Positions 7,731-15,524 are shown, counted from the stretch's first letter. The stretch is DNA of 23,758 nucleotides from an uncultured Collinsella sp. (GCA_900548255.1 URKH01000028.1:1-23758); one strand, 5' to 3'. Notes: generated by a model from the sequence alone, not told the origin. Numbers and translations are program-made.

Positions 7731-8660
7731 ATGAAAATTCCCGTAGATAAGCTGACCCGCGCTTTTAAGATGGGCGCGTCCGTTAAGAAGGATTCCGATA
7801 CGCCGGTGCGCGTCTCGGTCTATCTGGATTCGTCCGCCTCGCGCTTTCTGGCCGAGACGGTGCGTGACGCCTTTGTGCCGCAGACGACCTCGGGCATTGT
7901 GCGCGTCGAGCGTCTGGGGGAGGAGCGAATTGCTCCAAAGACCGATACCGATGTGGTGCTGGTGCTCTCGTGTGGTTCCGACCGCTTGGAGAGTGCCGTG
8001 CAGGAGCTCGTGATTGCCGGCGCGCCCGTATGCGTGCTTGCCGAGTCTGCTGTGGAGGTGCCGTTTATCGAGGAGTCCACGCCCATGCTCGGCGTGGTAG
8101 CGGCAACCGATAAGACGTATCTGCTCGAGACGCTTGCCCGCTGGATTCTCGATCGCACCGACAAGGAAACGGCTTTTGCTGCGAATTTTGCCTTCATGCG
8201 CATCGCGGCGGCCAATCGTATTATCACCTCGTGCGCGCTCACCAATATGGCGACCGGTGCGTTGGTGTTTTTGCCGGGCGCCGATTATCCCGTTATGGCG
8301 CTGGCGCAGGTGGGTATGCTCTTTGAGCTCGCTGCCGTCTTTGGACGCGGCATTAAGCCTGAGCGCGGCTACGAGGTCGCGGGCGTGCTTGCCGGCGGTC
8401 TTGTAATCCGCGCGGTCACCCGTGCGCTCGTCAAGCAGACGCCGCATATCGGGTTTGCCGTCAAGGCGCTCACTGCTGCCGCGGGCACCTATGGCATGGG
8501 CCGTGCACTCGTTTCGCTCTACGAGCGCGATGTCGACTACAGCCGTGCCAACGAGGTAGTCACTGCCACGTTCTCCCGCGTTCGCGATCTGGTGACCACG
8601 GTCGCGGGCGCTACCCGTCCTATGGCGTCCTACCAGGACGCATCCGATCTCGCTGCTTAG
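7731..8660 (+). CDS. DUF697-like membrane-associated protein of unknown function
   Basis: This encodes 309 residues from ATG 7731, with GGAGGGG seven bases upstream. I do not recognise a characterised protein. Residues about 150-265 look like a DUF697 domain, the hydrophobic helical module found in YcjF and at the C-terminus of some Era-like GTPases: an Ala-rich lead-in, LPGADYPVMALAQVGML (181-197), a Gly/Ala-rich helix pair, and a final AAAGTYGMGRALVSLYE. Residues about 25-140 form an alternating beta/alpha pattern (VRVSVYLD, DVVLVLSCGS, APVCVLAE) reminiscent of part of a nucleotide-binding fold, but no Walker A or NKxD motif is present. It sits 18 bases after rodA and 10 before the radical SAM gene, so it is probably part of the same transcript. 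A link to cell-wall elongation is only inferred from position. Confidence 0.75.
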   Translation: MKIPVDKLTRAFKMGASVKKDSDTPVRVSVYLDSSASRFLAETVRDAFVPQTTSGIVRVERLGEERIAPKTDTDVVLVLSCGSDRLESAVQELVIAGAPVCVLAESAVEVPFIEESTPMLGVVAATDKTYLLETLARWILDRTDKETAFAANFAFMRIAAANRIITSCALTNMATGALVFLPGADYPVMALAQVGMLFELAAVFGRGIKPERGYEVAGVLAGGLVIRAVTRALVKQTPHIGFAVKALTAAAGTYGMGRALVSLYERDVDYSRANEVVTATFSRVRDLVTTVAGATRPMASYQDASDLAA

Positions 8661-8670
8661 GGGTTTTCCG

Positions 8671-10548
8671 TTGCGCGTTGCATACCAAGATTGTTTTCAT
8701 TTAATTGAGCCGCTGCTCGCCAAGGTCGAGAAACCGAGCCGCTATATCGATCACGAGTGGGGCACGCTTTCCAAGGCCGATGCCGATTACCGTTGTTGCC
8801 TGATCTATCCGGACGTATACGAGGTCGGTCTGCCCAACCAAGGTATCGCCATCCTCTACAACATTCTTAACCAGGCCGAGGGCATCTCCTGCGAGCGCGG
8901 CTATGTGCCGTGGCCCGATATGGGTGACGCCATGCGCGAGGCGGGTATTCCGCTGCTGTCGCTCGAAGGTGCCGCCCCCGTCGCTTCGTTTGATATCGTC
9001 GGCCTGCATGTGCCGCACGAGATGGCGGTGACGAACTTCCTCGAGGCTCTCGACCTCGCTGGCATTCCGCTGTTGGCGGCCGACCGCACCGAGGACGACC
9101 CCATTGTCATCGCCGGTGGTCCTTCGGTGTACAACCCCGAGCCGTACGCGGCCTTCTTCGATGCTATCCTCATTGGCGAGGGCGAGGAATCGCTGCTCGA
9201 GACCTGCCAGCTGCATCGACGTCTGCGTGACGAAGGGGTCCCGCGCGCGCAGATTGTTGAGCAGCTTGCATCCATTGCCGGCAACTACGTGCCGTCGCTC
9301 TATGAGGTTCGTCACGACGAGCCCTGCTCGCCGCATGGCTACACCGTGCCGCGTGAGGGCAAGGATGCGCCGACTGTGGTCTACAAGCGCGTCGTCGAGG
9401 ACTTTGGTGCCACCAATCCGCTGTCGCAGTCGTGCGTACCCTATGCGCAGCTGGTCCACGACCGCCTGTCTATCGAGATCCTGCGCGGCTGCGCCCGCGG
9501 GTGTCGTTTTTGCCAGGCAGGCATGACGTATCGCCCGGTGCGCGAGCGCTCGGCCGACCAGATCGTCTCGTCGGTGATTCAGGGTCTGGAAAAGACCGGC
9601 TATGACGAGGTGTCGCTGACCTCGCTCTCCACGACTGACCACTCCTGCATTCGCGACGTGCTCGGCAGGCTCAACCGTCGCCTGGAGGATACGGGTATTC
9701 GCGTGTCCATTCCGTCGCAGCGCCTGGATTCGTTTGGCGTGGATATGGCCGAGTCGGTCGCCGGCGAAAAGAAGGGCGGCCTGACGTTCGCGCCCGAGGC
9801 CGGCAGTCAGCGCATGCGCGACATCATTAACAAGAACGTGACCGAGGAGGACCTGGACCGTGCGGCCAAGGCGGCCTTCGAGGCCGGCTGGAACCGCATG
9901 AAGCTCTACTTTATGATGGGCCTTCCCGGCGAGCGCGACGAGGACATCGTGGCCATCGCCAATCTGGCCGATCACGTGCTGGAACTCGGTCGTTCCGTGG
10001 TGCCCAAGGCTCGTCGCGGCTCGATTTCGGTGTCCATCTCGGTTTCGGTCTTTATCCCCAAGGCTGCCACGCCGTTCCAGTGGTGCCCGCAGCTCGATTA
10101 CGACGACGTCAAGCGTCGCCAAAAGCTGCTTATCACGAGCGTTCGCAACCGTGCCGTCCGCGTGCATTACCACGATGCCGAGACCTCGCTCATCGAGGCC
10201 GCGCTGTCCCGCGCCGGTCGTGACATGACGCCCGTCATCATCGATGCTTGGCGTGCAGGCTCTCGCTTTGACGCCTGGGTGGAGCATTTCTCGCTCGATA
10301 ACTGGAAGGGGGCTGCTGCCAAAAACGGCATCGACCTCAATGAGCTCGTGCACCTGCCCTACGAGTTGGACTGGCGCCTGCCGTGGGAGCATGTGAGCCC
10401 CGGTTGCACGCGCGGCTTCCTCGAGCGCGAGTACCGTCGCTCGCTCGAGGGTGTCACGACTCCCGACTGCACCCGCACGTCGTGCACCGGCTGCGGAATC
10501 TGCCCCACGCTCCACGCCAAGAATGTATTGATGGGTGATCGCGCATGA
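8671..10548 (+). CDS. Radical SAM protein, TIGR03960 type (B12-binding-like N-terminus)
   Basis: This encodes 625 residues from TTG 8671, with AGGGG at 8659-8663 seven bases upstream. The radical SAM cluster motif CxxxCxxC is C274, C278, C281 (RGCARGCRFCQAGM). The N-terminal ~230 residues resemble the cobalamin-binding-like domain of this family (VGLHVPHEMAVTNFLEALDLAG, IAGGPSVYNPEPYA). The C-terminus holds another Cys group, C600, C605, C608 and C611 (C-x4-C-x2-C-x2-C), which may bind a second Fe-S cluster or zinc and appears typical of the family. The substrate is unknown. Stop and next start overlap by four bases (ATGA at 10545-10548), the usual pairing with a TIGR03936 protein. Family call is from recognised motifs and context, not a search. 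Confidence 0.88.
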   Translation: MRVAYQDCFHLIEPLLAKVEKPSRYIDHEWGTLSKADADYRCCLIYPDVYEVGLPNQGIAILYNILNQAEGISCERGYVPWPDMGDAMREAGIPLLSLEGAAPVASFDIVGLHVPHEMAVTNFLEALDLAGIPLLAADRTEDDPIVIAGGPSVYNPEPYAAFFDAILIGEGEESLLETCQLHRRLRDEGVPRAQIVEQLASIAGNYVPSLYEVRHDEPCSPHGYTVPREGKDAPTVVYKRVVEDFGATNPLSQSCVPYAQLVHDRLSIEILRGCARGCRFCQAGMTYRPVRERSADQIVSSVIQGLEKTGYDEVSLTSLSTTDHSCIRDVLGRLNRRLEDTGIRVSIPSQRLDSFGVDMAESVAGEKKGGLTFAPEAGSQRMRDIINKNVTEEDLDRAAKAAFEAGWNRMKLYFMMGLPGERDEDIVAIANLADHVLELGRSVVPKARRGSISVSISVSVFIPKAATPFQWCPQLDYDDVKRRQKLLITSVRNRAVRVHYHDAETSLIEAALSRAGRDMTPVIIDAWRAGSRFDAWVEHFSLDNWKGAAAKNGIDLNELVHLPYELDWRLPWEHVSPGCTRGFLEREYRRSLEGVTTPDCTRTSCTGCGICPTLHAKNVLMGDRA

Positions 10549-11357
10549 GTGAGCGCCTGACCGACAACTCCACGCTCTTTAGACTTCGTGTTCGCTATGG
10601 CAAGCGCGATCGACTTAAGTACCTGGGCCATCTCGAAGTAATCCATACCATTGAGCGCATCGTGCGCCGTGCGGGACTTCCCTATGCCGTCACGCAGGGC
10701 TTCTCTCCGCACATGCGCGTGGGCTTCTCTTCGGCGCTACCGGTGGGTACGTCGTCGACCTGCGAGTGGTATGACCTGTTTATGACCGAGTTCGTGGCGC
10801 TCGACGAGGCGTTTGGGCGCCTGGCTGCGGCGTCTCCGGCCGATCTGGCGCCCATTGAGGCGGCGTACATCGACGTGCGCACGCCGGCGTTGACGGCGCA
10901 GCTCACGCGCCTGTCGTATCGCATTGACCTGCACTTGGATCCCGAGGCGCCCGTAAGCGCCGACGAGGTGCGTCGCGCGATCGACGCACTGCGCGCGGAC
11001 CATGGCATCGACTACGCGCGCGGCAAAAAAAGCAAGCGCTTGGATTTGGATCACACGCTCGTGGGCTATGAGCTCACGGCGGGGGATCGCCCGGACCATT
11101 TGGTGCTCATGCTCGACACCCATGCCGACAACGAGGGCTCCATGCGTCCGGAAATTTTGCTTTCCGCTGCTGATGTTTTGTTGCAGGGCTTGACCCCGGG
11201 CGTGGATGCACCTATTGTTTCCACCGGTATGCAAGACCTCGTGACCATCTGCTCCTACGATGTCGAGCGTCAGAATCAAGCATGCGAGGACGACGAGGGC
11301 CGACTCGTCAGCCCCATACCTGTGCGAACTTGTGGATTTGCTCCACATACTCGTTGA
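10545..11357 (+). CDS. TIGR03936/DUF2344 radical SAM-linked protein
   Basis: This encodes 270 residues and starts inside the stop codon of the radical SAM gene. The N-terminus (FRLRVRYGKRDRLKYLGHLEV, split by family as a short RNA-binding-like fold) and the following VTQGFSPHMRVGFSSALPVG stretch (pattern GF.PHP...F..ALP.G) are the standard signature of this family, which accompanies TIGR03960 proteins in many Firmicutes and Actinobacteria, often upstream of rplU. Its biochemical role is not established; a contribution to RNA or ribosome modification is speculation from context. The stop codon (TGA, 11355-11357) overlaps the -35 box of the rplU promoter. A small 6-bp hairpin (11331-11347, TGTGGA/TCCACA) falls in the last codons. 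Confidence 0.85.
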   Translation: MSERLTDNSTLFRLRVRYGKRDRLKYLGHLEVIHTIERIVRRAGLPYAVTQGFSPHMRVGFSSALPVGTSSTCEWYDLFMTEFVALDEAFGRLAAASPADLAPIEAAYIDVRTPALTAQLTRLSYRIDLHLDPEAPVSADEVRRAIDALRADHGIDYARGKKSKRLDLDHTLVGYELTAGDRPDHLVLMLDTHADNEGSMRPEILLSAADVLLQGLTPGVDAPIVSTGMQDLVTICSYDVERQNQACEDDEGRLVSPIPVRTCGFAPHTR

Positions 11358-11382
11358 CGGGGGTATTATCGCCTGCTACTAT
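11354..11382 (+). promoter_or_regulatory. Sigma-70-type promoter of rplU-rpmA
   Basis: TTGACG at 11354-11359 and TACTAT at 11377-11382 are separated by exactly 17 bases, near-consensus for the housekeeping sigma factor. Transcription would begin around 11389, giving a leader of about 36 bases before the rplU ATG. The -35 box overlaps the stop codon of the upstream gene, so the ribosomal protein genes have their own promoter even though the upstream operon runs into them. Confidence 0.75.
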
Positions 11383-11424
11383 ATTCGGCTGTTGCACTAA
11401 CTGATGCATGAAGGGCAAGTAAAC

Positions 11425-11799
11425 ATGTACGCAATCGTTAACACGGGCGGCAAGCAGTACAAGGTCGCCACCGACGATGTCATCACCGTCGAGAAGATCG
11501 AGGGCAATGAGGGCGACAAGGTCACCCTGCCGGTCATCTTCCTCAACGATGGTAAGAAGATCGTCACCGATCCCGACAAGCTGGCCAAGGCCAAGGTTAC
11601 CGCTCAGATCGTTGAGCAGTTCAAGGGCGAGAAGCAGCTGGTCTTCAAGTTCCACAAGCGTAAGCGCTATCGTCGTCTGAAGGGTCATCGTCAGCAGCTC
11701 ACCAAGCTGAAGATCGTGAAGGTCCAGGCTACGTCCCGCGCCAAGAAGGCTGTCAAGGCAGAGGCCGAGGCTGTTGCCGAGGCTCCCGTCGCCGAGTAG
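11425..11799 (+). CDS. rplU: 50S ribosomal protein L21
   Basis: This encodes 124 residues. The start is the ATG at 11425, giving the canonical MYAIVNTGGKQYKV; an upstream in-frame ATG at 11404 would add seven unrelated residues and lacks a ribosome binding site, while AAGGG at 11411-11415 serves 11425. L21 binds 23S rRNA in the large subunit. The conserved KFHKRKRYRRLKGHRQ basic region is present. The C-terminal ~22 residues are an Ala/Glu/Lys-rich extension beyond the usual ~103-residue core, common in actinobacterial ribosomal proteins. It is cotranscribed with rpmA, 33 bases downstream. Confidence 0.97.
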   Translation: MYAIVNTGGKQYKVATDDVITVEKIEGNEGDKVTLPVIFLNDGKKIVTDPDKLAKAKVTAQIVEQFKGEKQLVFKFHKRKRYRRLKGHRQQLTKLKIVKVQATSRAKKAVKAEAEAVAEAPVAE

Positions 11800-11832
11800 A
11801 TTACACTCGTAACGAAAGAGTAGGTATACACA

Positions 11833-12090
11833 ATGGCACACAAAAAAGGACTCGGTTCCTCCCGTAATGGCCGTGACTCCCGCGGTCAGCGCCTTGGCAC
11901 GAAGCGCTTCGCCGGCCAGACGGTAACCACGGGCACGATTCTCGTCCGTCAGCACGGCACGCACATCCACCCGGGTGAGAACGTTGGCCGTGGCAAGGAC
12001 GACACGCTGTTCGCGCTGGTCGACGGTACCGTTGAGTTCCACAAGGGTATCAAGCACAGGGTCAGCGTACGCCCGCTCGCGAACGCGTAA
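11833..12090 (+). CDS. rpmA: 50S ribosomal protein L27
   Basis: This encodes 85 residues and begins MAHKKGLGSSRNGRDSRGQ, the typical L27 N-terminus that reaches toward the peptidyl transferase centre. The family usually has GGGST where this has GLGSS. There is no N-terminal pro-sequence, and the Prp (ysxB) protease gene that processes L27 in Firmicutes is absent from its usual place between rplU and rpmA; the two facts agree. The rest (HGTHIHPGENVGRGKDDTLFAL) is standard. It is the last gene before the terminator at 12116-12159. Confidence 0.97.
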   Translation: MAHKKGLGSSRNGRDSRGQRLGTKRFAGQTVTTGTILVRQHGTHIHPGENVGRGKDDTLFALVDGTVEFHKGIKHRVSVRPLANA

Positions 12091-12115
12091 TTCACCCTTC
12101 ATAGAGCACATATGT

Positions 12116-12159
12116 GGGAGGCACTTGAGTTTTAGGATTCAAGGGTCTCCCTCTTTTTT
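12116..12159 (+). terminator. Intrinsic terminator after rplU-rpmA, directly before the obgE ribosome binding site
   Basis: GGGAG (12116-12120) pairs with CTCCC (12147-12151). The stem continues inward through G-U and C-G pairs, one A/G mismatch, and CTTGA/TCAAG, closing a 10-base loop. The T-run TCTTTTTT follows at 12152-12159. This is a good rho-independent terminator. The AGGAGG of obgE begins at 12162, so no promoter fits between them; obgE must be reached by read-through or transcribed from a promoter I could not recognise upstream. Confidence 0.8.
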
Positions 12160-12175
12160 GTAGGAGGCGATTCTG

Positions 12176-13642
12176 TTGTCACAGTTCACCGATATCAGCC
12201 GCATTAACGTTTGCGGCGGCGACGGCGGAGCCGGATGCATGTCGTTTAGGCGCGAGGCATTTGTTCCCAAGGGCGGCCCCGATGGCGGCGACGGCGGTCG
12301 TGGCGGCAATGTTGTCATCCAAGCCGATGCTCAGCTGTCTTCGCTGATCGATTACCGCTTTAAGCATCACTTCCGCGCCGAGCGCGGCACGCACGGCCAG
12401 GGCGCTCGTCGCAATGGCAAGAGCGGCGAGGACCTGATTCTTAAGGTCCCTATGGGTACCGTGGTGCGCGAGCTCGACCCCGAGACGCAGACCCCGATGT
12501 TCGAGATTGCCGACCTGGTGCACGATGGCGAGCGCGTCGTCGTGGCGCCCGGCGGTGCCGGTGGCCTGGGCAATACCCACTTTGTGACGTCGGTGCGCCG
12601 CGCGCCCGCGTTCGCTCAGCTGGGCGAACCGGCCGAGGAGCACTGGATTGAGCTCGAGATGAAGCTTATGGCCGATGCCGCGCTCGTGGGCTTTCCCTCG
12701 GTGGGTAAGTCTTCGCTCATTGCGCGCATGAGTGCCGCCCGTCCCAAGATCGCTGACTACCCGTTTACCACGCTCGTGCCAAACCTCGGCATGGTGCGTG
12801 CCGGCGAATATTCTTACGTCGTTGCCGACGTCCCCGGCCTTATTGAGGGCGCGAGCGAGGGCAAGGGGCTGGGCCATCAGTTCCTGCGCCACATTGAGCG
12901 CACGGCTTTGATCATGCACGTCGTCGACATGACGGGCGGGTTTGAGGATCGCGACCCGGTTGAGGATTACCGCATCATCAACCGTGAGCTCGAGCAGTAT
13001 GGCGCCGAGCTTTCGGAGCGTCCGCAGATCGTTGTCGCCAACAAGTGCGATGCGCCGGGCACGGCCGACAAGATTGCCGACCTTAAGCGTGCGGCGCTCG
13101 ACGATGGCCATATGTTCTTTGCCGTGTCCGCCGTGACGGGCGCCGGCCTCAACACGCTGATGCTTGCCGTGGGCGAGCAGGTGGCTAAGCTGCGCGCCGA
13201 GCTGGCGGTCTCCGATGAGCCGGTCGTTCTGCGCGACGATGAGTGGGAGCGTCGCCGCCTGCAGCGTGAGAAGCGGTTCCGCATTGTCCAGGAAGAGCCC
13301 GGTGCCTTCCGTGTGGTTGGTCGCGCGATTGAGCGCATGGTCATCCAGACCGACTGGGAAAACGAGGAAGCCGTCATCTACCTGCAGCATAAGTTTGCGC
13401 GCATGGGTGTCGACGACGCGCTCGAGAAGGCCGGTTGCCGCGCGGGCGATGAGGTCCGCATTTGCCAGCGCGCCTTTGACTTTGAGGGCGCCGAGGACTT
13501 CTCGGAGTACGAGGAGCTCGATGATGCTGGCGAGGACGTTGCCGTTGAGGCCATTGACGTGGCCGATGCTGCGGATGAGGGCGTCGAGGTTGTCGATGTG
13601 GCGGATGCCGCGGACGATGTCGAGACCCCGGAAGGCGAGTAA
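12176..13642 (+). CDS. obgE: Obg/CgtA ribosome-assembly GTPase
   Basis: This encodes 488 residues from TTG 12176, with AGGAGG at 12162-12167. Obg is an essential GTPase that binds the 50S subunit during late assembly. Domains: glycine-rich Obg fold (1-158; GGDGGAGCMSFRREAFVPKGG-type start), G domain with P-loop GFPSVGKS (172-179), DVPG (218-221), NKCD (289-292) and a SAV motif, then an OCT domain (about 345-430) as in Gram-positive Obg proteins. The last ~45 residues are strongly acidic and contain a 13-residue-period duplication of DVADAAD. This acidic tail is longer than the family core. The gene is followed by nadD three bases after its stop. Confidence 0.96.
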   Translation: MSQFTDISRINVCGGDGGAGCMSFRREAFVPKGGPDGGDGGRGGNVVIQADAQLSSLIDYRFKHHFRAERGTHGQGARRNGKSGEDLILKVPMGTVVRELDPETQTPMFEIADLVHDGERVVVAPGGAGGLGNTHFVTSVRRAPAFAQLGEPAEEHWIELEMKLMADAALVGFPSVGKSSLIARMSAARPKIADYPFTTLVPNLGMVRAGEYSYVVADVPGLIEGASEGKGLGHQFLRHIERTALIMHVVDMTGGFEDRDPVEDYRIINRELEQYGAELSERPQIVVANKCDAPGTADKIADLKRAALDDGHMFFAVSAVTGAGLNTLMLAVGEQVAKLRAELAVSDEPVVLRDDEWERRRLQREKRFRIVQEEPGAFRVVGRAIERMVIQTDWENEEAVIYLQHKFARMGVDDALEKAGCRAGDEVRICQRAFDFEGAEDFSEYEELDDAGEDVAVEAIDVADAADEGVEVVDVADAADDVETPEGE

Positions 13643-13645
13643 GCC

Positions 13646-14323
13646 ATGTCGCTGCGCGGTGGAATCGGTCTGCCCGAGCTTCCTCTAGAGGACGGGCAGG
13701 AGTTTAAGCTTGGCATTATGGGTGGCACCTTTGATCCCATCCATTACGGACACCTGGTGACCGCTGAGCAGGCGCGCGAGTCCCTCGACTTGGACGCCGT
13801 GCTCTTTATGCCGGCGGGCACGCCTGCCTTTAAGCTTGACAAGCCGGTGACGCCTGCCGAGGACCGTTATGCCATGACGGTTCTCGCCACCGCTGCGAAC
13901 CCGGCCTTTTTGGCGAGCCGGTTCGAGATCGACCGTCCGGGCGTAACCTATACGGCCGATACGCTTCATGCCCTTCGCGACTTTTACCCGCCGCAGGTAA
14001 AGCTCTACTTTATTACGGGCGCCGACGCAATTATCGATATTGTGACCTGGCATGATGCCGAACGAATCGCTGAGCTTGCTACCTTTATTGCGGCGACGCG
14101 ACCGGGCTTTGATATCGATACGGCTCGCGCGCGGATCAAAGAGTCGGGTCTGCCGTTCGACGTGCGCTATATCCAGATTCCGGCGCTGGCGATCAGCTCG
14201 ACCAACATTCGTAAGCGAGTTGCCCGCGGTATGAGTGTGCGCTATCTTACGAGCGAGTCCGTGCTCGGCTATATTCGTAAACGCGGGCTGTATGCCGATC
14301 TGGGTCAAAAAGATTTTGAGTGA
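13646..14323 (+). CDS. nadD: Nicotinate-nucleotide adenylyltransferase NadD
   Basis: This encodes 225 residues. NadD transfers AMP from ATP to nicotinate mononucleotide in NAD synthesis. The nucleotidyltransferase motif GGTFDPIHYGH (residues 26-36) and the C-terminal ISSTNIRKR motif are both present. A polar N-terminal stretch of about 20 residues precedes the first beta strand (KLGIMGG), slightly longer than usual; no better start with a ribosome binding site is visible inside it. The gene lies between obgE and yqeK, the same order as in many Gram-positives. Confidence 0.95.
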   Translation: MSLRGGIGLPELPLEDGQEFKLGIMGGTFDPIHYGHLVTAEQARESLDLDAVLFMPAGTPAFKLDKPVTPAEDRYAMTVLATAANPAFLASRFEIDRPGVTYTADTLHALRDFYPPQVKLYFITGADAIIDIVTWHDAERIAELATFIAATRPGFDIDTARARIKESGLPFDVRYIQIPALAISSTNIRKRVARGMSVRYLTSESVLGYIRKRGLYADLGQKDFE

Positions 14324-14335
14324 TGGGGGTCTACG

Positions 14336-14944
14336 TTGCCGGTAGAGGATCAGTTTGAGGGCGATGAGCGCGCGCTGCTCAAGCGCATTCAAGAGCTGCT
14401 CGATGTTCGCATGAAAGACAAGCGCAAGCGCTATGTGCATTCGTTGGGCGTTGCCGAGACTGCGTTACATCTGGCCGAGGTGTATGGTGTCGATCGCTTT
14501 GACGCCGCTGCCGCCGGCCTGATCCACGACTGGGACAAGGTCCTCTCCGATGATGAGCTGGTCACACGCGCCTTGCATTACGGCATTAAGATTGCGGGTT
14601 CGCCCTCTGCCGCGACGCCGCTTTTGCATGGCCCTGTTGCCGCCTGTGAGCTTCCGCAGCTTTTTCCCGAGCTGTCGCCGGCGGTCTTTCAGGCTGTCGA
14701 CCGTCACACCGTGGGCGCTTGCGACATGATGCCGCTCGATATGGTGGTCTTTATTGCCGATGCCATCGAACCCAACCGCCACGGCGATTATGCCCATGCG
14801 CTGCGCAAGATGGTGGGGAAGTCCTCGCTCGACGAGTTGTTCTTCTCCTGTTTTGCGCAGGGTCTGGTCTATGTGATTCAGACCGGGCGTTATCTTTATC
14901 CCACGGCTATTACGATTTACAACCATTACGCCCAGCTGCGCTAG
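14336..14944 (+). CDS. yqeK: YqeK-type HD-domain phosphohydrolase (probable Ap4A hydrolase)
   Basis: This encodes 202 residues from TTG 14336 behind GATGGGGGT. The HD-superfamily metal ligands are visible: H35 (RYVHSLGV), H64-D65 with K68 (LIHDWDK, the HDxxK form of this family), then LLHGPVAA and DRHTVG. YqeK proteins from several Firmicutes hydrolyse diadenosine tetraphosphate symmetrically; that function is carried over from the family. The position between nadD and rsfS is the conserved one. Confidence 0.9.
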   Translation: MPVEDQFEGDERALLKRIQELLDVRMKDKRKRYVHSLGVAETALHLAEVYGVDRFDAAAAGLIHDWDKVLSDDELVTRALHYGIKIAGSPSAATPLLHGPVAACELPQLFPELSPAVFQAVDRHTVGACDMMPLDMVVFIADAIEPNRHGDYAHALRKMVGKSSLDELFFSCFAQGLVYVIQTGRYLYPTAITIYNHYAQLR

Positions 14945-14972
14945 CTCGGGTGCGTCTAGAAAGAGGTATTCC

Positions 14973-15428
14973 ATGGCCGACGAGACCATGACCGACGAGC
15001 AGATTCTTGAGGGTGTGGAGCACAAGAGCTTCGCCGCCACGTCCGACCGCACCGCCGCCTCGCTGTCCGCGAGCGGTGTCGCCGCCGAGGATGTCGCCCG
15101 CGCCGCCGCGCAGGCCGCCTACGACAAGAAGGGCGAGGACGTGCAGGTGCTCGACCTGACCGAGCTTTCCGATGTGTGCGACTACTTTGTGCTCGCCACC
15201 GGCACCAACAACCGCCAAGTCGATTCGATCGTCGACGAGATCGAGGAGAAGGTCGCCGAGGCTTGCGGCGAGCATCCGTTCTCCATCGAGGGCCGTGAGC
15301 AGAAGACCTGGATGCTCATGGACTACGGTTCGGTTGTCGTCCACGTCTTCACTCCCGAAGCCCGCGACTTCTACCGCCTAGAAAAGCTCTGGGGCGACGC
15401 CCCCCAGCTCCCCCTCAACCTCCTCTAG
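14973..15428 (+). CDS. rsfS: Ribosome silencing factor RsfS (DUF143)
   Basis: This encodes 151 residues. RsfS binds ribosomal protein L14 and blocks subunit joining when nutrients are short. The core is clear: KKGEDVQVLDLTELS, CDYFVLATGTNNRQVDSI, GYGSVVVHVF-like DYGSVVVHVF, and YRLEKLWGDAP. The core begins near residue 50, leaving an N-terminal extension about 35 residues longer than in E. coli, polar then Ala-rich. The ATG at 14973 has GAGG seven to nine bases upstream, so the extension seems real. The gene ends its operon at the terminator 15470-15512. Confidence 0.94.
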   Translation: MADETMTDEQILEGVEHKSFAATSDRTAASLSASGVAAEDVARAAAQAAYDKKGEDVQVLDLTELSDVCDYFVLATGTNNRQVDSIVDEIEEKVAEACGEHPFSIEGREQKTWMLMDYGSVVVHVFTPEARDFYRLEKLWGDAPQLPLNLL

Positions 15429-15469
15429 TAGCTCATTTGAGACGGGGTTTAGCTACCCTCACGCATATC

Positions 15470-15512
15470 GCCGGTCAGTTGCGGTTTTCCACACCTGCCC
15501 GGCTTTCTTTTT
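15470..15512 (+). terminator. Intrinsic terminator after rsfS
   Basis: GCCGG (15470-15474) pairs with CCGGC (15499-15503), continuing with CAG/CTG after one mismatch and an inner GG/CC around TTTT. The run TTTCTTTTT follows (15504-15512). It lies 42 bases after the rsfS stop and 12 bases from the end of the convergent dinB gene. The opposite strand lacks a T-run after the stem, so it probably terminates mainly the + strand operon. Confidence 0.7.
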
Positions 15513-15524
15513 GCCTAAAGGCGG

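Noticed and set aside
8701..10515. A 604-codon minus-strand open frame opposite the radical SAM gene
   Set aside because: It is the shadow of the plus-strand gene, which has the CxxxCxxC motif, a ribosome binding site and a coupled partner. The antisense product has no coherent features.
11331..11347. Hairpin TGTGGA/TCCACA at the end of the TIGR03936 gene as a terminator
   Set aside because: The stem is only 6 bp and no T-run follows; the bases after it belong to the rplU promoter.
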